NCBI GenBank assembly: GCA_031273075.1
Contig: JAISSM010000066.1
Location: 1 to 12,079, forward strand
Direction: 5' to 3'
DNA: 12,079 nt
From: Rickettsiales bacterium
GTDB lineage: Bacteria; Pseudomonadota; Alphaproteobacteria; Rs-D84
Positions 5,904 through 11,770 of this stretch are shown piece by piece. Below the pieces are notes generated by a model. That model was not told the DNA's origin, did not search any database, and was given only the letters and a program-made list of their open reading frames with translations. Positions within the stretch are counted from its first letter, which is position 1; every line of letters starts with the position of its first letter. The position numbers and the translations under genes were made by a program.

Positions 5904-7282
5904 TAAGAAACGCCGGCGTTCTGGCCGCGGAGCTTGACGCGAAAAATCTTGAAAAAATCGACCGCGCGTTCGATGAAAAAATTATCGACGCGCCCGCCCG
6001 CGATTACCTGCGCCTTTTATACGGCGACAGCATGGGATGTTTCAAGAACTGTTTCTATTTCCTGAACCGCACCCTTGACGCCCCCAAGACCCCGATCTAT
6101 GTGTACGATCCGAAGACGAACCAATCGGGCGAAAAAGAGGTCGACGCCGCCGGGGTCGGGCCGAACGAATCATACGTCGTTTACCACCGATTCGGGCGCG
6201 ATCCCCTTCGCAACCAATTCTTCACGTTCGACGGAACCAACGTCAGCCTTCTGATGTCGTCCATCGTTACCGTCGTCATCGCCGCGCAGAAAAACATCAA
6301 CCGCACCATAGAAAAAATCACCAAGAAATACTATGCGCAATACATAGACGAAATCGCCGCGTGCGCCCGCGGCGTACTCGTCCGGCCCAAAAAAGGCGCG
6401 TCCGCCAAGGCCGTGGCCGACAAGATCGCCGCCCTTTTCCGCGCAGAGTTCATATCCAATCCCGCGCCCGAAGCGCTTCGCGTAATCGGCGCCATGTTCC
6501 CGGACATATCGGCCGACCTTGTGCGCGAGCTGGACAAAATAGATCCCCCGTACCGCCGCATCAAGGACGTTTACCGCATGAAGATCCTGTTCGACACCGT
6601 GCCGCAGATCAACGCGTTCATCAGGTACGTTTCCATGATTTTCGGCGAAGAAAAAATCTGGATGATCAAAAACAAGTTCTACGACCTTAACCACACGCGC
6701 GGATACCGCGACGCCAAAGTGATCGTCGGATTCGACTTCAAAGGCAAAGAAATCCCCATGGAAATAATGTGCAACGTCCGCACTTTCTTCAACGCCGAAA
6801 GGCAAAGCCACGCGGGATACGAAATCCTGCGCGGGCAGGGCGCCGCCGGGCAAAAGGAAATCAGCGACCTTCATCACGCCGGCATCGTGGAATACAACAA
6901 AATGATCTGCCAGACGATCCAGCATCTCCTTCACCGCGTCGGGTGGAACATAATATACGAACAGGACCAGTCCACCGATTCGTTCTTCCGCGGGTTCCCG
7001 AAAATCAAGAACCTTCCATATCCGCAAAAAACCGTCGACATCATTCTCGCTAAAATCGAGGGCAACGTCAAGAACGAGATACTGCGCCTTCCGTACGCGC
7101 CGCGCCCGCTGAGCCGTCAGGAAGAGCTGGCCGTTTTCCGGTATATAACGGAATTCATATTGTTCGCCGCGCTTCCGTATTCGCTTCGGTTCGAAGAGGT
7201 CAAAGCCACGGGATTTTCCGGCAAAGTGTTCAATTTCGTAATGAAAGAGCTGTATCGGTTTCACGAGCACGAAATCATGTGA
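5900..7282 (+). CDS. Protein with a divergent RelA/SpoT-synthetase-like domain, function unproven
   Basis: 460 residues, translated from an ATG overlapping the ruvB stop. I do not recognise the full-length family. The segment 218-310 resembles the (p)ppGpp synthetase domain. YRRIKDVYRMKILFDT (218-233) lines up with the Rel motif containing DLxxxR and a later E/D-T. RGYRDAKVIV (267-276) lines up with the GYxSxH strand, and MEIMCNVRT followed by HAGYE (287-308) with the ExQIRT...H...E region. The key Asp and Glu seem kept, but the Arg after the Asp is Lys and the His of GYxSxH is Lys, so activity is doubtful. The N-terminal ~215 residues and the C-terminal ~150 residues (helical, aromatic-rich) are unassigned. 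No HD hydrolase domain is seen. Its last Met codon and TGA are the first bases of an 86-bp repeat element. Confidence 0.6.
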   Translation: MIRNAGVLAAELDAKNLEKIDRAFDEKIIDAPARDYLRLLYGDSMGCFKNCFYFLNRTLDAPKTPIYVYDPKTNQSGEKEVDAAGVGPNESYVVYHRFGRDPLRNQFFTFDGTNVSLLMSSIVTVVIAAQKNINRTIEKITKKYYAQYIDEIAACARGVLVRPKKGASAKAVADKIAALFRAEFISNPAPEALRVIGAMFPDISADLVRELDKIDPPYRRIKDVYRMKILFDTVPQINAFIRYVSMIFGEEKIWMIKNKFYDLNHTRGYRDAKVIVGFDFKGKEIPMEIMCNVRTFFNAERQSHAGYEILRGQGAAGQKEISDLHHAGIVEYNKMICQTIQHLLHRVGWNIIYEQDQSTDSFFRGFPKIKNLPYPQKTVDIILAKIEGNVKNEILRLPYAPRPLSRQEELAVFRYITEFILFAALPYSLRFEEVKATGFSGKVFNFVMKELYRFHEHEIM

Positions 7283-7362
7283 TACGGGATTCGGGATTCG
7301 CGATTCGGGATTCGGGCGTTTGCGTAACCGATAGTCACACAACCAGAGCCCCCATATCACAT
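7277..7362. repeat. 86-bp inverted-repeat element, copy 2
   Basis: Same length and order as copy 1. The left end ATGTGATACGGG (7277-7288) and right end CCCATATCACAT (7351-7362) are inverted repeats with one mismatch. Inside are GGGATTC, GGGATTC, GCGATTC, GGGATTC (7286-7313), then a diverged core that aligns with copy 1 after small shifts. The left end supplies the last codon and stop of the upstream gene. Confidence 0.8.
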
Positions 7363-7380
7363 ATCACTTATCACATATCA
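7353..7380. repeat. Heptamer tandem array, unit CATATCA
   Basis: CATATCA, CATATCA, CTTATCA, CATATCA, beginning inside the right end of the 86-bp element and running up to the promoter of paralogue B. A shorter version (CGTATCA, CATATCA, CATGACC) sits at 4847-4867 beside copy 1. Confidence 0.85.
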
Positions 7381-7389
7381 CAATTTGAC

Positions 7390-7424
7390 TATTGACTTTG
7401 TGGACAAAATTGGTATATTGTACC
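7390..7424 (+). promoter_or_regulatory. Promoter of paralogue B, identical over 35 bp to that of paralogue A
   Basis: TTGACT (7392-7397), 16-bp spacer, TATATT (7414-7419), with the GGTA...TACC dyad at 7412-7424. All 35 bases equal 833-867, although the sequences around them and the coding regions have diverged. AAAGGTT (7437-7443) precedes the ATG at 7449. Confidence 0.8.
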
Positions 7425-7448
7425 AATAAAATCAACAAAGGTTACAAA

Positions 7449-8186
7449 ATGAACACGACCGTCCAAAAGCACAAAATTAAAATCGTTAGAAAGGCCGCGA
7501 GCGTCGCAAACGCCGCCAAGGCCCCGAAAAAATCCATGCCTAAGATAACCGCCGTCTGCGGAGATATTCGCGCCACCGTCCTGGACGTATACAGAAAAGG
7601 CACGTATGTCGACAAAACGAGACACCGCCCGCCTTGGGAATTAAAGGTCAGGGGACAGAATCTTTACACCGGTCCCATTATGGTTTTTTTGGGAAAGCGC
7701 GAAATCTATACGATCAACGGCGCGCGCGCCTTTTCGGAACAACTTGTCGATATAGAAGCGCAACCGTATCTCTTGTTCGAAAGGTGCTCCAAAATAGAAT
7801 ACAACGACGCCGTGAAAGAATTTCGCCGCCGGGCGCACAAGGCCCTTAAGCGCGCGACGCCCAAGTTCGGGCTTATGTCCATCGATAAAAAAATCGAAGG
7901 CGACGGCAACAAATTCGCCGCATGCACTTTTGTCAACGGTCTTTCGCCCGTATATTACGATCTGTACAGAACGACCAAAATAATTTCCGAAAAACATTTG
8001 GCGGAATATCTGCTTAAACTGGTGCAGCTCGGGCTCGTTCACACGGACGCAAAGCTTTTCGACGCGACCATGCACGAGGTCGTCGTCGATCCGAAAACAA
8101 AAGAGCCGATATGCGTCGCCGATTATGTCGCGCCGCTTTGGCCCAGGGCCGCGGCGGCAAAAAAGAAATTAGAAATCAGCATGTAG
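7449..8186 (+). CDS. Unknown conserved protein, paralogue B of a duplicated pair
   Basis: A 245-residue protein starting MNTTVQKHKIKIVRKAA. I chose ATG 7449 because an upstream TTG at 7392 would lie inside the -35 box, and because AAAGGTT is well placed before 7449. Like paralogue A it has a basic, Lys/Ala-rich N-terminal tail, a central domain with ELKVRGQNLYTGPIMVFLGKREIYTINGARAFSEQ-type strands, and the well conserved C-terminal block GLVHTDAKLFDAT...EVVVDPKTKEPICVADYVAPLW. The central region around residues 125-165 is the most diverged from A, and the WPxAAAxKKK ending is shared. No named family recognised; the HTDAKLFD and VADY motifs are only loosely kinase-like. The cassette (promoter, gene, heptamers, three-hairpin block) repeats that of A in the same orientation about 6.5 kb away, with dnaK, the hydrolase-like gene, ruvB and the RelA-like gene in between. 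Confidence 0.85.
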   Translation: MNTTVQKHKIKIVRKAASVANAAKAPKKSMPKITAVCGDIRATVLDVYRKGTYVDKTRHRPPWELKVRGQNLYTGPIMVFLGKREIYTINGARAFSEQLVDIEAQPYLLFERCSKIEYNDAVKEFRRRAHKALKRATPKFGLMSIDKKIEGDGNKFAACTFVNGLSPVYYDLYRTTKIISEKHLAEYLLKLVQLGLVHTDAKLFDATMHEVVVDPKTKEPICVADYVAPLWPRAAAAKKKLEISM

Positions 8187-8189
8187 CAA

Positions 8190-8224
8190 TTAACAGTTAA
8201 CAGTTAACAGTTAACAATTAACAA
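8190..8224. repeat. Heptamer tandem array, unit TTAACAG
   Basis: Five units: TTAACAG three times, then TTAACAA twice. It starts four bases after the stop codon of paralogue B. Confidence 0.9.
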
Positions 8225-8242
8225 TGTATGTGTCGCGGGTGG

Positions 8243-8317
8243 GGTGTGTTTCTATGAAACACACCTTGTTTGCGAAGCAAACAACAAGGCGGCTTTTATA
8301 AAAAGCCGCCCCACCTA
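8243..8317. repeat. Three-hairpin block, copy 2
   Basis: Same three stems as copy 1: 8243-8252/8256-8265 (10 bp), 8266-8273/8277-8284 (8 bp), 8288-8297/8301-8310 (10 bp). In the second hairpin the closing pair is C-G (TTGTTTGC/GCAAACAA), where copy 1 has T-A, a compensatory double change. The block separates paralogue B from the convergent small ORF, so it may terminate both. Confidence 0.85.
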
Positions 8318-8458
8318 GGCTGCGACCAGACCCTGATTTTGGCTTTTTTCCAAACTCTTTATGCGGGCGCGGAGGCGGTCGTTGATTTCCGAGATTTCTC
8401 TCAGTGCGTTCATCAAAATTTCCCATGCGCTCGATTCAGGATTTTTTGTCGCCGTCAT
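8315..8458 (-). CDS. Small 47-residue protein, hypothetical
   Basis: Too short for usual ORF cut-offs. The ATG at 8458 is preceded on the minus strand by AGGGGA with a spacing of about 7 bases, and the frame ends in TAG at 8315-8317. The product starts MTATKNPESSAWEILMNALR and continues as a predicted amphipathic, probably coiled-coil helix (EISEINDRLRARIKSLEKSQ). It has no signal peptide, cysteine or membrane segment. It lies about 20 bases after a minus-strand terminator hairpin (8478-8498) and downstream of a structured leader, so its expression may be controlled by attenuation. A helical regulatory or toxin-antitoxin-type peptide is possible but unproven. Confidence 0.55.
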   Translation of the reverse strand: MTATKNPESSAWEILMNALREISEINDRLRARIKSLEKSQNQGLVAA

Positions 8459-8477
8459 AATTTTTCCCCTATACAAA

Positions 8478-8643
8478 AACCGCCGAAAATTGGCGGTTGG
8501 AGTTCTAAAACAATTAAGTCGAAATTGCGCGGTTTATTCAATATATTCGCCGCACTCCAACCACTGTTGGAGCTTTTACGTCTCTCGTGACGCGACTTAA
8601 CCGGGTTTTAGATCCCCAACAACAGGGAACATCCCTGTTATCA
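8478..8643 (-). ncRNA. Candidate structured RNA or attenuator-type leader
   Basis: Read on the minus strand, this is a ~165-base transcript from the promoter at 8650-8677 to an intrinsic terminator (AACCGCC, 7-base loop, GGCGGTT, then TTT; 8498-8478). It contains an 8-bp hairpin (8621-8639). A long imperfect stem joins 8605-8620 with 8496-8511 (14 of 16 pairs) and continues as 8593-8600 with 8514-8521 (8 of 8). A 7-bp hairpin lies at 8555-8572. GGTTGGAG (plus 8555-8562) can instead pair perfectly with CTCCAACC (8502-8495), which invades the terminator stem, so mutually exclusive folds exist. The strand is not certain: a plus-strand transcript from TTGTCG (8446-8451), 18 bp, TATACA (8470-8475) to the terminator at 8674-8714 is also possible. 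No standard RNA family was recognised. Confidence 0.45.
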
Positions 8644-8649
8644 AGGCGT

Positions 8650-8677
8650 ATTGTAATGAAATGCCTAAGAAAGGCAA
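8650..8677 (-). promoter_or_regulatory. Candidate minus-strand promoter for the structured RNA and small ORF
   Basis: On the minus strand, TTGCCT (8677-8672), 16-bp spacer, TACAAT (8655-8650). The 16-bp spacing matches the other strong promoters in this window. Confidence 0.45.
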
Positions 8678-8714
8678 GGAAAAAATCCCGCCGGGGGCGG
8701 GATTTTTTCCTTGC
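8674..8714. terminator. Strong bidirectional terminator-like hairpin
   Basis: A 19-bp perfect inverted repeat (8674-8692 with 8696-8714) with a GGG loop. The core ATCCCGCC/GGCGGGAT is flanked by A6 and T6. It would end any plus-strand transcript from the structured region and insulate the secreted-protein gene at 8762. Confidence 0.85.
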
Positions 8715-8761
8715 GCCATAGGGGGGGATTGTTTTAGTATATCCATATGTGTAAGGATTTT

Positions 8762-9706
8762 ATGTTGAAAAGGCTTTGCCTGTCCGTTGTCTTTATGTCG
8801 CTGTGCATTCCTTGCGCGTTCGCCGCGCCGGGGTTGCCGGGTTTATTCGGCGGCGGATCTCGGCAGGGTCTGGACCAAGTGATTTACACCGACGCGCCCG
8901 TCGACTCGTACATGGCGACCGTCGAGGACGTCAACTTCATTCCGGAATCCGAATTCATGATGCGCACCGATTCCCTCAACTATGATCAAAACATCCACAT
9001 CGCGCGCGAAGCCGAGGCGGCCGTCAATCCCGGCGTCGGATTCGCCGCAAAGCCCGTCATCGCCTGCCGCGACTTCGGATGCACCCGCCTTAACGACCGC
9101 ATCACGCGCGCGTTCCTGTTCAACTCCCTTTCCAATATGTTCATGATGAACTCGCACAGCCGACTCAATATATGCGAGGCCGATCCGTTCACGCGCGCCT
9201 GTCTTCAATCCGGCATATCGTTCCCCGTCCGCGCCGGAATCGCAAGCGCCCTTGTCAAAATCCCGCGCGCCACGATAAACAACGTCGTTCTGTCGACCGG
9301 ATTGTCCAAGGCCTCCGTCGGCATAACGTACGAATTTCTGGTCAACGGCATCGGAGTAAGGTGCGAGCCCACCGTCGCCGACATAGTCATTCCCGCGAAC
9401 ACAAGCGCCACGCTGTCCAACCGCGAATTCGTGTGCAACATGACGACCGACGGGCTTACGAACGTATCCCTTCTTTTAAGCATAGACTACATCGATCTGG
9501 ATTACGGGCTTTTGGGCGGATATTATTCGTTCGGGCTTCAGGGGCCGACCGCCGGAGGGGGCACCGGATACGCGCTGTTCAAAATGGAATTCGCGAACAA
9601 GGCGCGCGGCGCGGGAAGCGTCGGCGCCACGACCCAGCGCGGCGCCGGATCCGGCATGCAGACGATTCGCCCCGGCGAATACGCGGTGGAACCGCTTGAA
9701 AAATAA
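8762..9706 (+). CDS. Secreted six-cysteine protein, function unknown
   Basis: 314 residues from ATG 8762, chosen because AAGGA (8753-8757) precedes it and because it gives a compact signal peptide (MLKRLCLSVVFMSLCIPCAFA, cleaved before APGLPG). ATG 8747 would start before that Shine-Dalgarno. The mature protein begins with a Gly-rich stretch, then has six cysteines (102, 107, 138, 147, 201, 225) that could form three disulphides. The central block around ACRDFGCTRLNDRITRAFL to ICEADPFTRACLQSG looks like a conserved domain. The second half is beta-rich (VGITYEFLVNGIGVRC, NTSATLSNREFVCNMTTD) and ends in a Gly/Ala/Arg low-complexity tail. Probably periplasmic or surface-exposed. No family recognised. 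Seven Gs (8721-8727) and a weak promoter (TTGCGC, 18 bp, TAGTAT at 8735-8740) lie upstream; a strong terminator follows. Confidence 0.8.
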   Translation: MLKRLCLSVVFMSLCIPCAFAAPGLPGLFGGGSRQGLDQVIYTDAPVDSYMATVEDVNFIPESEFMMRTDSLNYDQNIHIAREAEAAVNPGVGFAAKPVIACRDFGCTRLNDRITRAFLFNSLSNMFMMNSHSRLNICEADPFTRACLQSGISFPVRAGIASALVKIPRATINNVVLSTGLSKASVGITYEFLVNGIGVRCEPTVADIVIPANTSATLSNREFVCNMTTDGLTNVSLLLSIDYIDLDYGLLGGYYSFGLQGPTAGGGTGYALFKMEFANKARGAGSVGATTQRGAGSGMQTIRPGEYAVEPLEK

Positions 9707-9725
9707 TCGCGGGGCGATTATTTTT
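9699..9725 (+). terminator. Terminator after the six-cysteine protein gene
   Basis: A 12-bp perfect stem (9699-9710 with 9714-9725) with a GGG loop, ending in TTTTT. It overlaps the last codons and stop of the gene. Confidence 0.9.
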
Positions 9726-9765
9726 CAGTCAACAGTAAACAGTCCACAGTCAACAGTCAACAGTC
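9726..9765. repeat. Heptamer tandem array, unit CAGTCAA, directly before the response-regulator gene
   Basis: CAGTCAA, CAGTAAA, CAGTCCA, CAGTCAA, CAGTCAA, CAGTC. It fills the whole space between the upstream terminator and the start codon at 9768, leaving no room for a normal promoter or Shine-Dalgarno outside the repeats. Confidence 0.9.
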
Positions 9766-9767
9766 GT

Positions 9768-10376
9768 ATGAATAAATCAATACTTATTATCGATGACGAC
9801 GCGGAACTTAGGAAAGGGCTTCGGGTCGGGTTGGGCAAAGAAGGGTTTTCGGTCGTCACCGCCGAATCGGCCGCGAATGCTGAAAAAATCCTTGACCGCA
9901 TCTCGGTCGGCGCCATCGTCCTGGACCGCATGATGCCCGGCGCGGACGGTCTTTCTTTTCTTCAAAATCTCCGCAAGGCGGGCGACGCGACGCCGGTCAT
10001 GATGCTTACGGCCATGGACGGCGGCGCGAACGCCGTTCAAGGCCTCTCGCTCGGCGCCGACGATTATTTGGCAAAGCCTTTTCATTTGGGCGAATTGGCC
10101 GCCCGCCTTAACAACATTCTTCGGCGCGCCGGCGGCGCGGCCTTGAAAAAGATGCCGAAAAATCTTCGATTCAAAGACGGCGAATTTTTCATAGGAAAAA
10201 AAGTATGGAATCTTTCCGGGTCGGAAAAAAACATTTTGTCCGAAATGCTTTCCGGCGGCGTCGTCAAGATCGGCGCCATGGCCGCGAAACGGCTTCGCGA
10301 CAAGGTTCTTGCAAACCTTAAAAACGCTGATATAATCACAATCAGAGGAAAAGGATATAAGTTGGTTAGCAATTAA
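9768..10376 (+). CDS. OmpR/PhoB-type response regulator with shortened DNA-binding domain
   Basis: 202 residues. The receiver domain is complete: the acidic cluster at residues 9-11 (IIDDDAE), phospho-acceptor Asp53 in VLDRMMPGADG, Thr81 in MLTAMD and Lys103 in LAKPF. It would receive phosphate from the kinase encoded next. The C-terminal part (about 133-202) keeps the start of the winged-helix domain (VWNLSGSEKNILSEML) and its final hairpin (ITIRGKGYKLV). It is roughly 25-30 residues shorter than usual, because most of the segment before the recognition helix is missing. It may still bind DNA through a minimal wing-helix, but target recognition is probably unusual. The start is ATG 9768; a TTG at 9696 would run through the upstream terminator and the heptamer array. 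No Shine-Dalgarno is visible. The stop is 47 bases before the kinase gene, so the two likely form an operon. Confidence 0.9.
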   Translation: MNKSILIIDDDAELRKGLRVGLGKEGFSVVTAESAANAEKILDRISVGAIVLDRMMPGADGLSFLQNLRKAGDATPVMMLTAMDGGANAVQGLSLGADDYLAKPFHLGELAARLNNILRRAGGAALKKMPKNLRFKDGEFFIGKKVWNLSGSEKNILSEMLSGGVVKIGAMAAKRLRDKVLANLKNADIITIRGKGYKLVSN

Positions 10377-10377
10377 T

Positions 10378-10405
10378 AATGAAGAATGAAGAAAGAAATA
10401 AGAAT
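10378..10405. repeat. Degenerate heptamer array, unit AATGAAG
   Basis: AATGAAG, AATGAAG, AAAGAAA, TAAGAAT: two exact units followed by decayed ones, one base after the response-regulator stop codon. Confidence 0.5.
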
Positions 10406-10423
10406 TAATAAAATGGAGTTTGT

Positions 10424-11698
10424 GTGAATATTTTTCCGAAATCTTTTCTTTGGCGCACGATACTTATCGTAATAATTCCGCTTATCGTTTCCATGCTTAT
10501 CGTCGGCCAATTGTTTTTCAGCAACCACTGGTCGCAGGTTCAGCGCAATTTGTCGCGCGGACTCGCCGGCGAAATCGGCACCATTCTCAAGCTTCACGAT
10601 TCCAACCCCGAACTCGCCAACCGCATGGCCGCCGACATCGGAATAAATATTTCCGTAAACGAAAAACTGAACCGGCCCGCGGTATCCGACAACAGGAAAA
10701 AAGAGGCCGGGCATTTGGCCGAGGAACTTCAAAGGCGCCTTCTTATCACGCCGAAAATTTATATCGAAAGATCAAAGCGCCTTTTGTTCATCGACGTCAA
10801 AAAAGACGATAAAATCGTGACGTTCGCGACCACGCTTCGCCGCGTCTATTCGTCAAGCGCGGAGCTGTTCGTCATATTCATCATCGGCGCCGTCCTTATC
10901 GTGTCGCTTCTTACCCTGCCGTTCGTGTTGATGCACGCGCGGTCGATCCGCCGAATCGCCGCCGCCGCCAACAGATTCGGGCGCGGGCTCAACATGCCGG
11001 AATTCAAGCCGTCCGGAAGCACCGAAATACGCGAGGCCGGATCCGCCCTCGTCGCCATGAAAAGCCGCCTGGACCGGTACAACAAGACGCGGTCGGACAT
11101 GCTTAACGCCGTGTCGCACGACCTTAAATCGCCCCTGGCGCGCATGCGGCTTATGATGGAGGCCGGAACCGCGGACAAGGACAAGATGCTCGGCGACATA
11201 GACCGCATGGCCGAGATGGTCAACGGATATCTTTCGTTCGCGCGCGGCGAGATTCCGGAAATCGAACAGGAAGTTTCGCTTGAGCCCATAATCGTTCGAA
11301 TCGTCCGCGACAGCGGAGAGGCGGAAAAAATAAAACTTAACTTTCCGCCGGAGCCCGCTTATTTCTACGCGCGGCCGAACGCGGTTTCAAGCGCCTTCTA
11401 CAACGTCGTCGACAACGCCGTCCGGCACATGAAAAAGAAAGTCGAGATCACGGAAAAAGACGCGGACGAATACGTCGAAGTCACCATCGACGACGACGGA
11501 TGCGGAATACCGCCGGAACAGCGCGCCGAAGCGCTTCAACCGTTCACGCGGCTTGACCAGGCGCGGGCGAAAGAGTCGGGGGGCACGGGCCTCGGGCTTT
11601 CAATAGCGCAGACGGCGATCGAAAACCACGGCGGACAATTGTTCCTTGAAGATTCGCCCTTGGGGGGCCTGCGCGTGCGAATCGTTTTGCCGATATAA
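10424..11698 (+). CDS. EnvZ-like sensor histidine kinase
   Basis: 424 residues, similar to EnvZ (about 450). It senses a signal at the inner membrane and autophosphorylates, then passes phosphate to the OmpR-like regulator just upstream. Order: TM helix 1 (about 10-30, SFLWRTILIVIIPLIVSMLI), a ~110-residue periplasmic part, TM helix 2 (about 146-170), then HAMP with SIRRIAAAANRFGRG. The dimerisation/phosphotransfer domain follows with His232 in SHDLKSPLARMR. The ATPase domain has the N box around Asn331 (YNVVDNAVRHM), the G1 box DDDGCGIPPEQ and the G2 box GTGLGLSIAQ. All catalytic boxes are intact, unlike the shortened regulator. Start: GTG 10424 with GGAG (10415-10418) five bases upstream. 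Because the pair resembles EnvZ/OmpR, osmotic or envelope sensing is plausible, but the signal cannot be read from sequence. Confidence 0.92.
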   Translation: MNIFPKSFLWRTILIVIIPLIVSMLIVGQLFFSNHWSQVQRNLSRGLAGEIGTILKLHDSNPELANRMAADIGINISVNEKLNRPAVSDNRKKEAGHLAEELQRRLLITPKIYIERSKRLLFIDVKKDDKIVTFATTLRRVYSSSAELFVIFIIGAVLIVSLLTLPFVLMHARSIRRIAAAANRFGRGLNMPEFKPSGSTEIREAGSALVAMKSRLDRYNKTRSDMLNAVSHDLKSPLARMRLMMEAGTADKDKMLGDIDRMAEMVNGYLSFARGEIPEIEQEVSLEPIIVRIVRDSGEAEKIKLNFPPEPAYFYARPNAVSSAFYNVVDNAVRHMKKKVEITEKDADEYVEVTIDDDGCGIPPEQRAEALQPFTRLDQARAKESGGTGLGLSIAQTAIENHGGQLFLEDSPLGGLRVRIVLPI

Positions 11699-11706
11699 TA
11701 ATTTAA

Positions 11707-11734
11707 TTATCAATTATCAATTATTAATTATTAA
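11707..11734. repeat. Heptamer tandem array, unit TTATCAA/TTATTAA
   Basis: TTATCAA, TTATCAA, TTATTAA, TTATTAA, starting eight bases after the kinase stop codon. Confidence 0.85.
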
Positions 11735-11744
11735 TCGATGATTA

Positions 11745-11763
11745 CGCGCCGCTTCGCGGCGCG
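11745..11763. repeat. GC-rich hairpin between convergent genes
   Basis: CGCGCCGC-TTC-GCGGCGCG, an 8-bp perfect stem with a TTC loop, of the same type as 1810-1822 and 3974-3990. It sits between two AT-rich heptamer arrays in the convergent gap between the kinase and rlmE and may act as a terminator for both, although it has no direct T-run. Confidence 0.7.
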
Positions 11764-11770
11764 GCCAAGA

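Noticed and set aside
6170..7360. Minus-strand open frame of 396 codons opposite the RelA-like gene
   Set aside because: It is a shadow frame without a ribosome-binding site; it starts inside repeat DNA, and the plus-strand gene has overlap coupling and recognisable motifs.
4771..7362. Classical insertion sequence bounded by the 86-bp elements
   Set aside because: The 2.5 kb between them holds ruvB and the RelA-like gene, no transposase, and the elements are direct rather than inverted copies.
7392..7448. N-terminal extension of paralogue B from a TTG at 7392
   Set aside because: That TTG is part of the -35 box; ATG 7449 has a Shine-Dalgarno and matches the start of paralogue A.
8270..8600. 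Plus-strand open frames across 8270-8600
   Set aside because: They run through the three-hairpin block and the structured region, with no ribosome-binding site and low-complexity products.
8478..8714. tmRNA, RNase P RNA, SRP RNA or 6S RNA
   Set aside because: I found no tRNA-like ends, no RNase P core motifs and no SRP GGAA-loop helix, and I could not match the 6S bubble pattern. A covariance-model search would be decisive.
9696..9767. N-terminal extension of the response regulator from a TTG at 9696
   Set aside because: It would translate the upstream gene's terminator and the heptamer array; receiver domains normally begin just before the IIDDD strand, as from ATG 9768.
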